A stretch of 34,998 nt of DNA from UBA7672 sp034439955 (GCA_034439955.1 JAWXBJ010000149.1:1-34998); one strand, 5' to 3'; positions 6,579 to 14,770 are shown, counted from the first letter of the stretch. The notes: generated by a model from the sequence alone, not told the origin. Numbers and translations: made by a program.

Positions 6579-7867
6579 CGCGGGAGGGGTTCGTCAAGGG
6601 CGTAGACGGCGCTGCGGCGGACCGGGGCGTCGCGCATGAACGATCGCCAGAGGACGTTGAGCGCGATCGCCAGCAGGAGGCCAAGGCAGGCGACCAGACC
6701 CAGGAGCTGGAGGCGCAGGGCGTTGTTCCAGGTGATGACGGTACGGGCGGTGTCGAGGAAATGCTCGCCGTCATAGCTGGCGAGCGCGACGGCGCGGTCG
6801 CCGCCGGCCTCCGCGACAAGACGCGCGCGGCGCAGGTCGGAGCCGTCCCGGACCTGCGAGAGAATGGTCACGGCGGAACTGGGCGAAGTCTCGCGTGAGA
6901 TTTCCTGGATGATGCGCAGATCCTGGGACAGGGATTCGACGGCTCCGCGGTCGGCGCTGGACTTGAAGATGCCCTCAATGACGGGCGCGTTCGACACATA
7001 GCCGAACTCGCTCTGGAATTCGGCCACCAACAGGCGCTTGAGGCGCTGCGGCGGGGCGGCGAGGAAGAGCTTGCGCTGGAGATAAAACTCCAGCTTGGGA
7101 TCGAGGCGCTGGGCGCGCCGGGCGGAGAGCACGATCGAGGCGCCTTCGCGGGCCTCGGCGTCCGCCAGGGTGAGCCCGACGCCCGCCAGCGTGAAGGCGA
7201 ATTCGTCGATCCGGTCCTCCCGCGCCCAGCGCGAGGCCTGAAGGGCGAGATCCCTGAGATCGCCGAGGACATTGTACTGGGTCTGGGGCTCGTCCCCGTC
7301 ACGGGCGAGCTGGCCGTCGGGCGTCGCGGGCGCCAGACCGTCAGCGGCCTGCAGCGCAACATCTTCCGCAGGAACGGGCGAGGCGGCGACATTGTCGAAC
7401 TTGGAGATGATCGGAGCGTTGCGCTTTTCGTAGGTTTCCTGAACGTCCTCAGGGAGGTAGGCGAGCGCCGCCAGGACAAGCTGGTCCTCACCGCCGGTGT
7501 CGGCAACCGCGATCCGGGCCTTCAGCGAATCGCCGTCATCGCCGCCCAGCATGGCGGGGGCCGCCAGAAGGAGGCCGTTGACCGTGGTCATGTCGCCCGC
7601 CTCGAGTTCCTCACGGACGAAACCGGCCCAGACCTCGCGCGGGGGCGCCTCGCCGGAGGCCGTAAGACGCTGGAACCTGTTCTCGATAGCCTGGCGGGTC
7701 GCCTGGATCGCTTCGGACGACGCCTCGAACGGGGGCCTCGGCTCTCCGGCGCCATAGGCGGTGGAGACGGCGCGGGCGGCGATGAACGGAGCGACGCACA
7801 GGGAGGCGTTGAAAAGCAGAGCCGCGTAGGCGGCGAAGGGCAATCCGTGCCTGCGTCGACGATTCAT
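6575..7867 (-). CDS. Unknown protein with N- and C-terminal membrane segments
   Basis: This 430-residue protein was not recognised. A basic N-terminus (MNRRRRHG) precedes a hydrophobic segment at about 10-33, which could be a signal anchor. A large, mostly helical, acidic region follows (about 40-385). A second hydrophobic segment near 388-408 (LLGLVACLGLLLAIALNVLW) precedes a short tail. The bulk is probably periplasmic if both segments span the membrane. Its position between flagellin and basal-body genes suggests a motility or envelope role, but nothing in the sequence proves it. The stop codon lies in repeat A1. Confidence 0.75.
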   Translation of the reverse strand: MNRRRRHGLPFAAYAALLFNASLCVAPFIAARAVSTAYGAGEPRPPFEASSEAIQATRQAIENRFQRLTASGEAPPREVWAGFVREELEAGDMTTVNGLLLAAPAMLGGDDGDSLKARIAVADTGGEDQLVLAALAYLPEDVQETYEKRNAPIISKFDNVAASPVPAEDVALQAADGLAPATPDGQLARDGDEPQTQYNVLGDLRDLALQASRWAREDRIDEFAFTLAGVGLTLADAEAREGASIVLSARRAQRLDPKLEFYLQRKLFLAAPPQRLKRLLVAEFQSEFGYVSNAPVIEGIFKSSADRGAVESLSQDLRIIQEISRETSPSSAVTILSQVRDGSDLRRARLVAEAGGDRAVALASYDGEHFLDTARTVITWNNALRLQLLGLVACLGLLLAIALNVLWRSFMRDAPVRRSAVYALDEPLPR

Positions 7868-7942
7868 CGGCCGGCTTCCCGCTTCGTTATGCTACGGCGC
7901 GCAAGGCGGTGACGCTCATGAGCGCTTGACGCGCCCCCCGGA

Positions 7943-7977
7943 CCACTTGGTCAGCCGTCACGCTCCGGATCAAGTGG
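7943..7977. repeat. Inverted repeat upstream of the unknown membrane protein gene
   Basis: CCACTTG and CAAGTGG are separated by about 21 bases, 75 to 110 bases upstream of the minus-strand start at 7867. The gap 7868-8113 shows no other clear feature. It could be an operator. Confidence 0.25.
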
Positions 7978-8113
7978 CTTTGGCGCCATGGAGTCAAAAA
8001 TATTAGCGCCGCACGGGAACAAATTTGGTTTAACGAAGCTTCATGTGGGTCGAAAGACACGTCTTGACGCAGGGGACTTCATTTTCTGGCGCGCCAGGTC
8101 GGGGATTCAAGTT

Positions 8114-8560
8114 TCATGCCTTGGCGTTGACCGCCAGCCCCGCAGCCTTCGCGCCCGTCGCGTGCAGTGCGCCCGAGCGGCCATAGCCCGCAGGGGCGCC
8201 GCGCGAGGACGCGATTTCCCCGGCGATGGTGCGCACGAGGCCCTCCGTGACCTCCTTCATCGCCGCCAGCGCTGCGGCGTGGATTGTGACGACGGATTCG
8301 AGCTTCCGGGAGACCTCGCGCAGAGCGCTCTTCTGGTCGGGGCGGGCGCCAGCGAGAAGCGCGGGATTGGTCTTGATCTGCGCGACTTCGAGCCGCCAGG
8401 CGTGAGCGAGGCGCTCCTTCTCGTCCCAGTCGGCGGAGGCGCCGTCGAGGCGACGGACCTTGAGGGCCTCGATCTCGGCCGTGATCAGCTCGACGAGGCG
8501 GCCGGCCATGGCGATCAGATGGTCGGCCCGGTCGGTCGCGGCGGGATCGATCGTGTTCAT
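8114..8560 (-). CDS. FlgN/FlbY-like flagellar protein
   Basis: This 148-residue, mainly helical protein is the last gene of the flgI-flgJ-like operon. Long amphipathic helices (DRADHLIAMAGRLVELITAEIEALK, then LRREVS/KLESVVTIHAAALAAMKEV-type heptads) and the AWRLEVAQIKTNPALL segment resemble FlgN-type export chaperones and Caulobacter FlbY. FlgN chaperones escort the hook-filament junction proteins FlgK and FlgL. The start ATG overlaps the upstream stop in an ATGA arrangement, so it is translationally coupled. The assignment rests mostly on context and fold pattern. A low-complexity Ala/Gly tail (about 118-148) looks disordered. Confidence 0.65.
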   Translation of the reverse strand: MNTIDPAATDRADHLIAMAGRLVELITAEIEALKVRRLDGASADWDEKERLAHAWRLEVAQIKTNPALLAGARPDQKSALREVSRKLESVVTIHAAALAAMKEVTEGLVRTIAGEIASSRGAPAGYGRSGALHATGAKAAGLAVNAKA

Positions 8561-8880
8561 TCTTCGAGCCCCTGCATTCTGAGGATTTCCCTCAGCACCA
8601 CCTTGGCGATCCCGACGCCGCCGCCGGAGGAGACGGTCTGCGCATAGCGGTCGATCAGCATGGGCCGGAAGGCGTCTTCGGCCGGTCCGCCCCCGAACGG
8701 TCCGTCGGTCTCGACGCCGGCGAACATGGGCTGGAGCATTTCGGCGATGAACATGCGCTCGAAATCCTCGGCGACTTTCTCGGCCTGCTCGCGGGTGCGG
8801 ACTTCGGCCGGGTTCGCCGGGAGGGCGGGCTTGCGGGCCAGCATCGCATCGAGGGGCAGGGAGAGGCCAAGCTCCGCCAT
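8557..8880 (-). CDS. Rod-binding protein (FlgJ N-terminal domain only)
   Basis: This is a 107-residue protein from the ATG at 8880; a GTG one codon earlier is possible. It carries the FlgJ rod-binding domain: EKVAEDFERMFIAEMLQPMF, then FRPMLIDRYAQTVSSGGGVGIAKVVLREILRMQ. Gammaproteobacterial FlgJ adds a C-terminal peptidoglycan hydrolase domain, which is absent here as in many alphaproteobacteria, so wall opening must come from another enzyme. It caps or chaperones the flagellar rod in the periplasm. It overlaps flgI by about one base and the next gene by four, forming a tight operon. Confidence 0.85.
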   Translation of the reverse strand: MAELGLSLPLDAMLARKPALPANPAEVRTREQAEKVAEDFERMFIAEMLQPMFAGVETDGPFGGGPAEDAFRPMLIDRYAQTVSSGGGVGIAKVVLREILRMQGLEE

Positions 8881-9983
8881 CACATCAGCTCGATTTCGGC
8901 CTGCAGGGCGCCCGAGGCCTTCAGCGCCTGCAGGATCGAGATCATGTCGCGCGGCGAGACCCCAAGTGCGTTGAGTCCGTTGACGAGATCGCGCAGCGGC
9001 ACGCCGCCGGGCAGGACGGCAAGGTCGGCCATGTCCTCCGCGACGGTGACGTCGGTCTGGGGGACGACCACGGTGTCGCCGCTGCCGAAGGCGTTGGGCT
9101 GGCTGACGGCCGGGGTTTCCTGGACCGAGATGGTGAGGTTGCCCTGCGCGATCGCGACCGTCGAGACGCGGACATTGTCGCCCATGACGATGACGCCGGT
9201 GGTCTCGTTGATGACGATGCGGGCGGGCTGGTCGGGTTCGATCTGCAGCAACTCGATCTCGGAGATCAGCGCCGCCATGTCGCGGAAGGCCGGCGGACGC
9301 TGGAGGCGGACGGTGGCCGGGTCGGAGGCCTGCGCGGCGTTGACGCCGACATAGGCGTTGATCGCGCCGGCGACGCGGGTGGCGGTGGTGAAATCGGGAT
9401 TGCGCAGGGCGAGGCGCAACTGGGTCTGGCCGGCGAGGTCGAAGGGCAGTTCGCGCTCTATGAGGGCGCCGCTGGGAATGCGGCCGCTGGTGGGGATGTT
9501 GCGGGTCAGCGAAGAGCCCGAATCGCCGCCCGCCGTGAATGCGCCGACCGCTATCGATCCCTGCGCCACGGCATAGACCTGGCCGTCGGCGCCCAGAAGC
9601 GGAGTCGCGATCAGCTGGCCGCCCTCAAGGCTTTCCGAATCGCACATCGCGGAGACAGTGACGTCGATGCGGCTGCCATTGGTGGAGAAGGGCGGCAGGT
9701 TGGCGGTCACCATCACGGCGGCGGCGTTCTGGGTGTTGAGGGTCGAGTTGCGGGTGTTGACGCCAAGACGCTCCATCAGCGATTCGAGGCTCTGGCGGGT
9801 GAAGGCGCAATTGCGCAGGCTGTCGCCCGTGCCGTTGACGCCGACGACCACGCCATACCCGAGGAGCTGGTTGTCGCGAACGCCCTCGATGTCGACGATG
9901 TCCTTGAGGCGCGTGCCAGCGGACCCCGGCGCAGTCAGCAGCGCGGCGGCGAGAAGCGTGGCGAGACGGGCGAGGACGCGCAT
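8880..9983 (-). CDS. flgI: Flagellar P-ring protein FlgI
   Basis: This 367-residue protein builds the P ring in the peptidoglycan layer around the rod. The ATG at 9983 is chosen because it starts a clean signal peptide (MRVLARLATLLAAALLTAPGSAG); the frame is open upstream but has no homology there. FlgI hallmarks are RLKDIVDIEGVRDNQLLGYG-type residues, the GVNTRN loop, ISEIELLQIEPD, and the C-terminal LRDLVNGLNALGVSPRDMISILQALKASGALQAEIELM, which is strongly conserved. It is the first gene of the operon with the rod-binding and FlgN-like genes, and it diverges from fliX across a CtrA site. Confidence 0.95.
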   Translation of the reverse strand: MRVLARLATLLAAALLTAPGSAGTRLKDIVDIEGVRDNQLLGYGVVVGVNGTGDSLRNCAFTRQSLESLMERLGVNTRNSTLNTQNAAAVMVTANLPPFSTNGSRIDVTVSAMCDSESLEGGQLIATPLLGADGQVYAVAQGSIAVGAFTAGGDSGSSLTRNIPTSGRIPSGALIERELPFDLAGQTQLRLALRNPDFTTATRVAGAINAYVGVNAAQASDPATVRLQRPPAFRDMAALISEIELLQIEPDQPARIVINETTGVIVMGDNVRVSTVAIAQGNLTISVQETPAVSQPNAFGSGDTVVVPQTDVTVAEDMADLAVLPGGVPLRDLVNGLNALGVSPRDMISILQALKASGALQAEIELM

Positions 9984-10098
9984 GGGGGATCCGGGGACGG
10001 GAGAGATGTCCGACCGTTCTGGCCGCTGGCGTTCGAGGCGACCTTGGCGCCGCAATCGGCAAGAAAGGCTTAACCCGGGCGGCCGGTCCGGGACGCGG

Positions 10099-10114
10099 TT
10101 AAGCGCGCGTTAAC
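10099..10114 (+). promoter_or_regulatory. CtrA-binding site between flgI and fliX
   Basis: TTAAGCGCGCGTTAAC is an exact TTAA-N7-TTAAC CtrA box, 40 to 55 bases before the fliX ATG, where CtrA sites usually overlap the -35 region. A further TTAAC lies at 10070, nearer flgI. Class II flagellar genes in Caulobacter are CtrA-activated, so cell-cycle control of both divergent units is likely. Confidence 0.75.
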
Positions 10115-10153
10115 CCAAGCGACGAAGGGTCGGGTCGAGGAGTTTCCGACTCG

Positions 10154-10582
10154 ATGAAGGTCAATTCCACCTCGTCCTCCACCGCTGCGAGCGCACCAGG
10201 CGCGTCGAAGGGCGCGGCCGAAGGCTTTCGCGTCGATTTCGGATCGGGCGGGATCGCTCCGCGCACGGCTGTGTCCGGCGTCAGTGCGGCGGCGGGGGTT
10301 TCAGGCGTTTCCGCGCTGATGGCGTTGCAGGGCGTGGACGGTCCCGAGCGGCGGTCGGTCGCGCTGCGCAAAGGCCGGCGCATCCTTGAAGCGTTGGACC
10401 GCCTTCAGGTCGCGCTGCTCGGCGAGGGGCCGACAAAGGGACATCTTGGCCTGCTGAGGCGGGCGCTGGAGCAGCGGCGCGAGGCGAGTGACGACCCCGA
10501 ACTCGACGAGACGCTGCACTGGGCCGAGGTGCGCGCGGCGGTCGAGGTCGCCAAGCTGGAGCGCGGCGCGGCGCTCGCCTGA
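10154..10582 (+). CDS. fliX: Flagellar assembly regulator FliX
   Basis: This 142-residue protein resembles Caulobacter FliX, a trans-acting factor that couples basal-body assembly to activity of the sigma-54 activator FlbD. A Ser/Ala/Gly-rich variable N-terminus (about 1-55) leads into the conserved part: SALMALQGVDGPERRSVALRKGRRILEALDRLQVALL, then DDPELDETLHWAEVRAAVEVAKLE. The divergent pairing with flgI matches Caulobacter. The preceding CtrA box implies class II expression, while the sigma-54 site upstream of a flagellin gene is the type of promoter FliX would influence through FlbD; flbD itself is not in this window. Confidence 0.85.
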   Translation: MKVNSTSSSTAASAPGASKGAAEGFRVDFGSGGIAPRTAVSGVSAAAGVSGVSALMALQGVDGPERRSVALRKGRRILEALDRLQVALLGEGPTKGHLGLLRRALEQRREASDDPELDETLHWAEVRAAVEVAKLERGAALA

Positions 10583-10599
10583 ACCGACGCTTCGCCCGA

Positions 10600-10647
10600 C
10601 CTGACTTTCACCTGGCCTGACTTTCACCTGGCCTGACTTTCACCTGA
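10600..10647. repeat. Three tandem copies of a 16-bp unit
   Basis: CCTGACTTTCACCTGG occurs twice exactly, and a third time with a final A, directly head to tail 17 bases after fliX. It lies in the 269-bp gap before dksA. It is a candidate variable-number repeat; no hairpin is formed by a single unit. Confidence 0.85.
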
Positions 10648-10851
10648 CTGGCGAGTTGCGCCCAGGACATTCCCGCCCTGCTGCGAAACCCTGTGCCGGA
10701 GAAGGATTCCGGCGCCCGGCCGGCCTGGAAATTGCACCAAAATCCGCAATCAATACAGGCCGACAAAGCCCGTGGACGGGCCGGACTGACTCGGATATAC
10801 GTCCCGCGCGCCGGGGTGGCGCCGTGCGACCACCCAGGCAGGGAGAGAGCC

Positions 10852-11268
10852 ATGAGTTCTTCGAAAGTCGGAGCCTACAAGCCGACCGAAAGCGAACCCT
10901 ACATGAACAAGCGGCAGCTCAACTACTTCCGGGAAAAGCTGATTGCCTGGAAAGAGGAAATCCTGCTCGGCAATCGCGAGACCATTAACGGCATGCAGGA
11001 AAACGTCGCCCCGATCCCCGACCTGGTGGACCGGGCGGCCTCGGAAGCGGACCGGGCGCTGGAGCTGCGCACACGGGATCGCCAGCGCAAACTGATCGCC
11101 AAGATTGACGGCGCCATCCGCCGCGTCGAGCTGGGCGAGTACGGCTATTGCGAAGAGACCGGAGAGCCCATCGGCATCAAGCGGCTGGAGGCCCGTCCCA
11201 CCGCCACCCTTTGCCTCGAAGCGCAGGAGCGCCACGAGAAGAAAGAGCGCACGGTGAGGGACGCTTGA
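10852..11268 (+). CDS. dksA: RNA polymerase-binding factor DksA
   Basis: This 138-residue protein binds RNA polymerase through the secondary channel and acts with ppGpp on rRNA and amino-acid promoters. The coiled coil carries the acidic tip DLVDRA (residues 57-62), matching DxxDxA, followed by ELRTRDRQRKLIAKI. The zinc-finger region at 100-124 reads CEETGEPIGIKRLEARPTATLCLEA, so only two of the four classical cysteines remain (C100 and C121; T103 and A124 replace the others). Such Cys-poor DksA variants are known in alphaproteobacteria. The ATG at 10852 follows a good GGGAGAGAG ribosome-binding site; the frame is open upstream without homology. Confidence 0.9.
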   Translation: MSSSKVGAYKPTESEPYMNKRQLNYFREKLIAWKEEILLGNRETINGMQENVAPIPDLVDRAASEADRALELRTRDRQRKLIAKIDGAIRRVELGEYGYCEETGEPIGIKRLEARPTATLCLEAQERHEKKERTVRDA

Positions 11269-11344
11269 GCCAACTGGCCACCTGACCCGAAAGCCTTGCT
11301 CTCGCCGCCGCCGCAGCGGCTCGCAGCGTTGGACCAATGCCGAT

Positions 11345-11917
11345 CTAAGCCAGGTCGACGAGGTCGGCGATCCGGATCGACAGTCCGGGAATCAGCCTCG
11401 CTTCCAGCGGCTGATCGAAGGGCGTCGGGGGAAGGGCGGGCCACGCGCCGTCGAGCCGATGGATGTAGGTCGCGCGGGCCTCCGCGTCGATCACCCAGCA
11501 TTCGCGGACGCCATGATCGCGGTAGATGGCGGCCTTGCGGTTGAGATCATGATTCAAGCTTGTCACAGCGATTTCGATGACCAACAGCACGTCCCGGCCG
11601 CGCATGGCGAACGCCTTGCCCGGCTTGGGATAGATGTAGAAATCCGGTTCCGGGGCGTTGTGGGCGGACAGACGCAGCGTGCCGTCGGGGAGCAGGCCAT
11701 AGGCGGTCGAAAGACGGGCAATGAGCGCCCGGTTGAGCGCTTCCTTGATATCGAGATGGACTTCGCCCTCCGAAGGCATGTCGATGATCTCCCCCTCGAT
11801 CAGTTCGAAATTGTCGTCGTCGGCGATGATTCCGGCCTCCTGCATGCGCATCACGTCATCGACGGTGAACCGATGGCGTTCGGGTGAGGCCGGAGGAAGG
11901 CGAAATGGCGCGTTCAT
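11345..11917 (-). CDS. Uma2-family (DUF820) putative nuclease-fold protein
   Basis: This 190-residue protein has the Uma2 pattern: RFTVDDVMRMQEAGII, then FELIEGEIIDM, the PEPDFYIYP motif, and VIEIAVTSLNHDLNRKAAIYRDHGVRECWVID. The family has a PD-(D/E)xK-like restriction endonuclease fold and is often found in many copies per genome, but its biological role is unclear. The candidate catalytic residues are the Asp of PDF, the Glu of VIEI and the Lys of RKAAIY. The ATG at 11917 begins the homologous part; the frame stays open further upstream without family features. Confidence 0.8.
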   Translation of the reverse strand: MNAPFRLPPASPERHRFTVDDVMRMQEAGIIADDDNFELIEGEIIDMPSEGEVHLDIKEALNRALIARLSTAYGLLPDGTLRLSAHNAPEPDFYIYPKPGKAFAMRGRDVLLVIEIAVTSLNHDLNRKAAIYRDHGVRECWVIDAEARATYIHRLDGAWPALPPTPFDQPLEARLIPGLSIRIADLVDLA

Positions 11918-12013
11918 GACGCCGATCCTATCGCGGCGCGGGACGGTCCGCCACCTACCCAACGCGGCATCGCCGTGGCATGCCGACACCTCAACCTTTC
12001 GGGAAGGCCGAAC

Positions 12014-12523
12014 ATGGACGCGCCGGATAGCTCCTGGCTGGCGATCTCGGAACTGGCGCGCAACTGGTCCTCGGCCTTCACCCTGGTGGCGGCGCTGGCG
12101 GCCGGCCTGTTCGGCCTGTTCCGCTATCTGAGGTCCGAGCGCATGCGCCAGACCGAGCAGGTGCGCGAGCTCTACAGTATGTTCTTCGAATCGCACCGCT
12201 ACCGGCGTGTGCGGTTCGTGCTCGGCAATCCCGCATCCGAGGAGTTCGCGCAGCTGAAGCTGGAGCTGGAAACCGAGGGGATGCCCAAGGCGCTGGAGGG
12301 CGAGCTGATCGACCTGCTCAACTTCTTCGAGTTCGTCTCGGGCCTGACGCGGCGGGGCCTTGTCGCCAAGCCGGACGTCGACTGGATGTTCGCCAATTTC
12401 ATCGAGCGCATCGCGGCCGTCGATTTCATCCGTGATTATGTGCTGAAGAATGATTTCGAGGAGCTGGCCGTCATCTGTCGGCGATCGATGCGCCCCAGAA
12501 CCGCCATGCTGGCGCGGCGATGA
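12014..12523 (+). CDS. Unknown membrane-anchored protein upstream of recR
   Basis: This 169-residue protein has one hydrophobic segment near residues 22-40 (TLVAALAAGLFGLFRYL), then a basic patch and a helical cytoplasmic-looking domain (EQVRELYSMFFESHRYRRVRFVLGNP, LIDLLNFFEFVSGLTRRGLV, WMFANFIERIAAVDFIRDYVL). The layout recalls uncharacterised DUF4760-like proteins, but the match is not secure. The ATG at 12014 has a GGAAGG site six bases upstream. Its stop overlaps the recR ATG (ATGA), so the two are co-translated. It takes the place usually held by dnaX-ybaB before recR. Confidence 0.72.
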   Translation: MDAPDSSWLAISELARNWSSAFTLVAALAAGLFGLFRYLRSERMRQTEQVRELYSMFFESHRYRRVRFVLGNPASEEFAQLKLELETEGMPKALEGELIDLLNFFEFVSGLTRRGLVAKPDVDWMFANFIERIAAVDFIRDYVLKNDFEELAVICRRSMRPRTAMLARR

Positions 12524-13119
12524 TCAACCGCTCGGCCGGGCCGGAAATCCTGCGGCTGATCGACCTGCTGGCGAAGCTGCCGGGACTGGGTCCGCGATCG
12601 GCGCGGCGGGCGGCGCTGCACCTGCTGAAGAAGCCCGACCAGCTGCTGTCGCCGCTGGCGGCGGCGCTGGCGGACGCGGCGGCCAAGGTCGAGGCATGCG
12701 CGGTCTGCGGGAATTTCGACACGGTGCAGCCCTGTTCGGTATGCCGGGCGCCGGGGCGGGATGTGTCCATCATCTGCGCCGTGGAGGACGTGGGCGACCT
12801 CTGGGCCATGGAGCGATCCGGCGTCTTCAAGGGGCGCTATCATGTGGTGGGCGGGGCGCTGTCGGCGCTCGACGGCGTCGGGCCGGAGGATCTCAACATC
12901 CGCTCGCTGGCCGAGCGGGCGCGACAACCGGAGGTGCGGGAGGTCATCCTGGCGCTCAACGCGACAGTGGACGGCCAGACGACGGCCCACTACATCACCG
13001 ACCGCCTGGTCGGCATCGACGTCAAGGTGACGCGTCTGGCGCATGGCGTGCCGGTGGGCGGGGAGCTGGACCATCTCGACGACGGCACGATCGCCGCGGC
13101 GATGGCCTCGCGGAGGTAG
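12520..13119 (+). CDS. recR: Recombination mediator RecR
   Basis: This 199-residue protein acts with RecF and RecO to load RecA on gapped DNA. It shows the helix-hairpin-helix LAKLPGLGPRSARRAALHLL (about 18-37), the four-cysteine zinc motif CAVCGNF...CSVC (about 60-75), and a Toprim domain beginning ISIICAVEDVGDLWAME with the later DGQTTAHYI segment. The length is normal for the family. It overlaps the preceding unknown gene by four bases. Neither dnaX nor ybaB, the usual partners, lies immediately upstream. Confidence 0.95.
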   Translation: MINRSAGPEILRLIDLLAKLPGLGPRSARRAALHLLKKPDQLLSPLAAALADAAAKVEACAVCGNFDTVQPCSVCRAPGRDVSIICAVEDVGDLWAMERSGVFKGRYHVVGGALSALDGVGPEDLNIRSLAERARQPEVREVILALNATVDGQTTAHYITDRLVGIDVKVTRLAHGVPVGGELDHLDDGTIAAAMASRR

Positions 13120-13143
13120 GGCGGTTGCAGCAATGCTCTGCGG

Positions 13144-13986
13144 TCAGGCCGGCGTCGCAGCCAGGCACGACATGAGGCCCTCGCGATAGGTGGGATAGGC
13201 CGGCCGCCAGCCGAGCGCCGACTTGGCGCGGGCGTTCGAGACACGCTTGCACTCCGCATAGAAGCGCTGTCCGGCGGGACTGAGGCCGGCCTCCTCGAAG
13301 GAGAGGGCGGGCGGGTCGGCGACGCCGAGAAGGCCGGCGGCGTAGCTCAAGACTGCGTCAGCGGGGGCGGGTTCATCGTCGCAGACATTGTAGACGGCGC
13401 CGGGACGCGGACGCGCGATCGACAGGGCGAGGGCCGAGACGATGTCGTCACGATGGGCTCGCGAGAAGACCTGACCCGGCTTGACGATGCGGCGGGCGCC
13501 AGGCTCGCGGACGCGCTCCAGGGCCGAGCGGCCCGGACCATATATGCCGGGCAGCCGGAATATGTGTGCGCCCAGCGACAGCCATTGAGATTCGGCCGTG
13601 ACCCGGTTGGCCGCTTCCCGGCTGAGCGGGCGGACCGGCGTTTCCTCGAAAGCCCAGCGTCCGCCCAGATCGCCATAGACGCCGGTGGTGGACAGATAGC
13701 CGAGCCAGGCTGCGTGCGGAGCGTCCCTCGAGAGGGCGCGGAAGACCGGACAGCCGGTCGCGTCAGGCGGAACCGAGACGAGCCAGGCGGCCCCAGGAAT
13801 TGCGGGAGGCGGCGCCGGTCCCTCGCCGGACCAGATCACGGGTTCGATGCCCGTCCGGGCGAGGATGCTCGCCGACAGGACGGTGCGCGTCGTGCCGAGC
13901 GTGACGGTCCCGGAGGTCGCGAGGCGAGCCGCGAAGGCGGTCGCCACATAGCCGCATCCAAAGGCTGCAAGCTGCGTTACGGTCAT
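13144..13986 (-). CDS. NAD-dependent epimerase/dehydratase-like SDR protein
   Basis: This 280-residue protein belongs to the atypical extended SDR group (YeeZ-like). The N-terminal nucleotide-binding motif is FGCGYVATAFAARL (about 8-21). A YLSTTGVYGDLGG segment follows, then EANRVTAESQW where classical SDRs carry YxxxK; the Tyr and Lys are not obvious, so catalysis may be altered. RLPGIYGPGRSALERVR, HRDDIVSALALSIARP and YNVCDDEPAP are typical of extended SDR proteins. The ATG at 13986 begins the Rossmann fold. It diverges from the secreted TPR gene with 57 bases between them. The substrate is unknown. Confidence 0.82.
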   Translation of the reverse strand: MTVTQLAAFGCGYVATAFAARLATSGTVTLGTTRTVLSASILARTGIEPVIWSGEGPAPPPAIPGAAWLVSVPPDATGCPVFRALSRDAPHAAWLGYLSTTGVYGDLGGRWAFEETPVRPLSREAANRVTAESQWLSLGAHIFRLPGIYGPGRSALERVREPGARRIVKPGQVFSRAHRDDIVSALALSIARPRPGAVYNVCDDEPAPADAVLSYAAGLLGVADPPALSFEEAGLSPAGQRFYAECKRVSNARAKSALGWRPAYPTYREGLMSCLAATPA

Positions 13987-14043
13987 GTTCTGGGGCGCCT
14001 GCTGGTGTAAGGGTTTGGAGCACAAAACCCGGGATTTGTCGGC

Positions 14044-14718
14044 ATGAAATGGTTGATCCGCGCCTTGCTGGTCGCGCTGACGCCGGCGGCGCCGGCCCTG
14101 GCGCAAGCGCAGGCGCAGAGCGAGGACGCGCGCCTCGCCGCCTGCATCGACAGGATCGATCGCGATCCGGCCAACGCGTACGAGGACGGGTTAGCCTGGC
14201 TCGGCCAGGGCAACCGCCCCGCGGCGCGCCACTGCACGGCGCTGGCCCTCATCGCCCTGGGGCACGAGGACGAAGGCGCGGCGCGGCTGGAGCAGCTGGC
14301 CAATGACAAGGACGCGGGCAGCCTCGAGGCGCGCGCCGTCTATCTGGCGCAGGCGGGCAATGCCTGGCTGCTGGCGGATGCGCCGGACGCGGCGGTTCTG
14401 ACGCTGACCAACGCGATGAAGCTGCGGCCGCGCGATGCGGATCTGCGCAAGGATCGCGCCCGCGCCTATGTGGTTCTGGAAAAATGGACCGAGGCCGGCA
14501 AGGATCTCGACGCCTCGCTCGAATTGTCGCCGGGCGACCCCGAAGCGTTGCGCCTGCGCGCTCAGGCCCTGATGCGGATGGACCGGCTCGATGACGCCTG
14601 GCGCGACATCGTCCAGGCGATGAGACTCGCGCCGAAGGATGTCGATGTGCTGGTGATGCGCGGCGCCATCCGCGAGGCCATGCGCGCCAGGGGCATGAAG
14701 GATCCCGACGGGCTCTGA
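14044..14718 (+). CDS. Secreted TPR-repeat protein
   Basis: This 224-residue protein has a cleavable signal peptide (about 1-21, ending APALA) and a chain of TPR-like helix pairs. Clear examples are AVYLAQAGNAWLLADAPDAAVLTLTNAMKLRP (about 98-130), DLRKDRARAYVVLEKWTEAGKDLDASLELSPGD and LRLRAQALMRMDRLDDAWRDIVQAMRLAPKD. It is probably a periplasmic scaffold. The function cannot be told from sequence. It precedes ruvB by 100 bases, but that gap holds a LexA box, so the two are unlikely to be a single unit. Confidence 0.75.
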   Translation: MKWLIRALLVALTPAAPALAQAQAQSEDARLAACIDRIDRDPANAYEDGLAWLGQGNRPAARHCTALALIALGHEDEGAARLEQLANDKDAGSLEARAVYLAQAGNAWLLADAPDAAVLTLTNAMKLRPRDADLRKDRARAYVVLEKWTEAGKDLDASLELSPGDPEALRLRAQALMRMDRLDDAWRDIVQAMRLAPKDVDVLVMRGAIREAMRARGMKDPDGL

Positions 14719-14735
14719 GCGTTGACGGGTGGGGC

Positions 14736-14762
14736 GTCAAACGGATCCAGATTGACCGAAGG
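14736..14762. repeat. Extragenic repeat family C, copy 1
   Basis: The core GTCAAACGGATCCAGATTGA matches the reverse complement of 17078-17107 at about 22 of 27 positions. It lies just after the TPR gene and immediately before the ruvB promoter region. Confidence 0.5.
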
Positions 14763-14770
14763 TTGCACTT

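Noticed and set aside
7988..8647. Plus-strand frame across the gap upstream of the unknown membrane protein gene
   Set aside because: It runs antisense to the FlgN-like gene, and the part in the gap lacks a ribosome-binding site.
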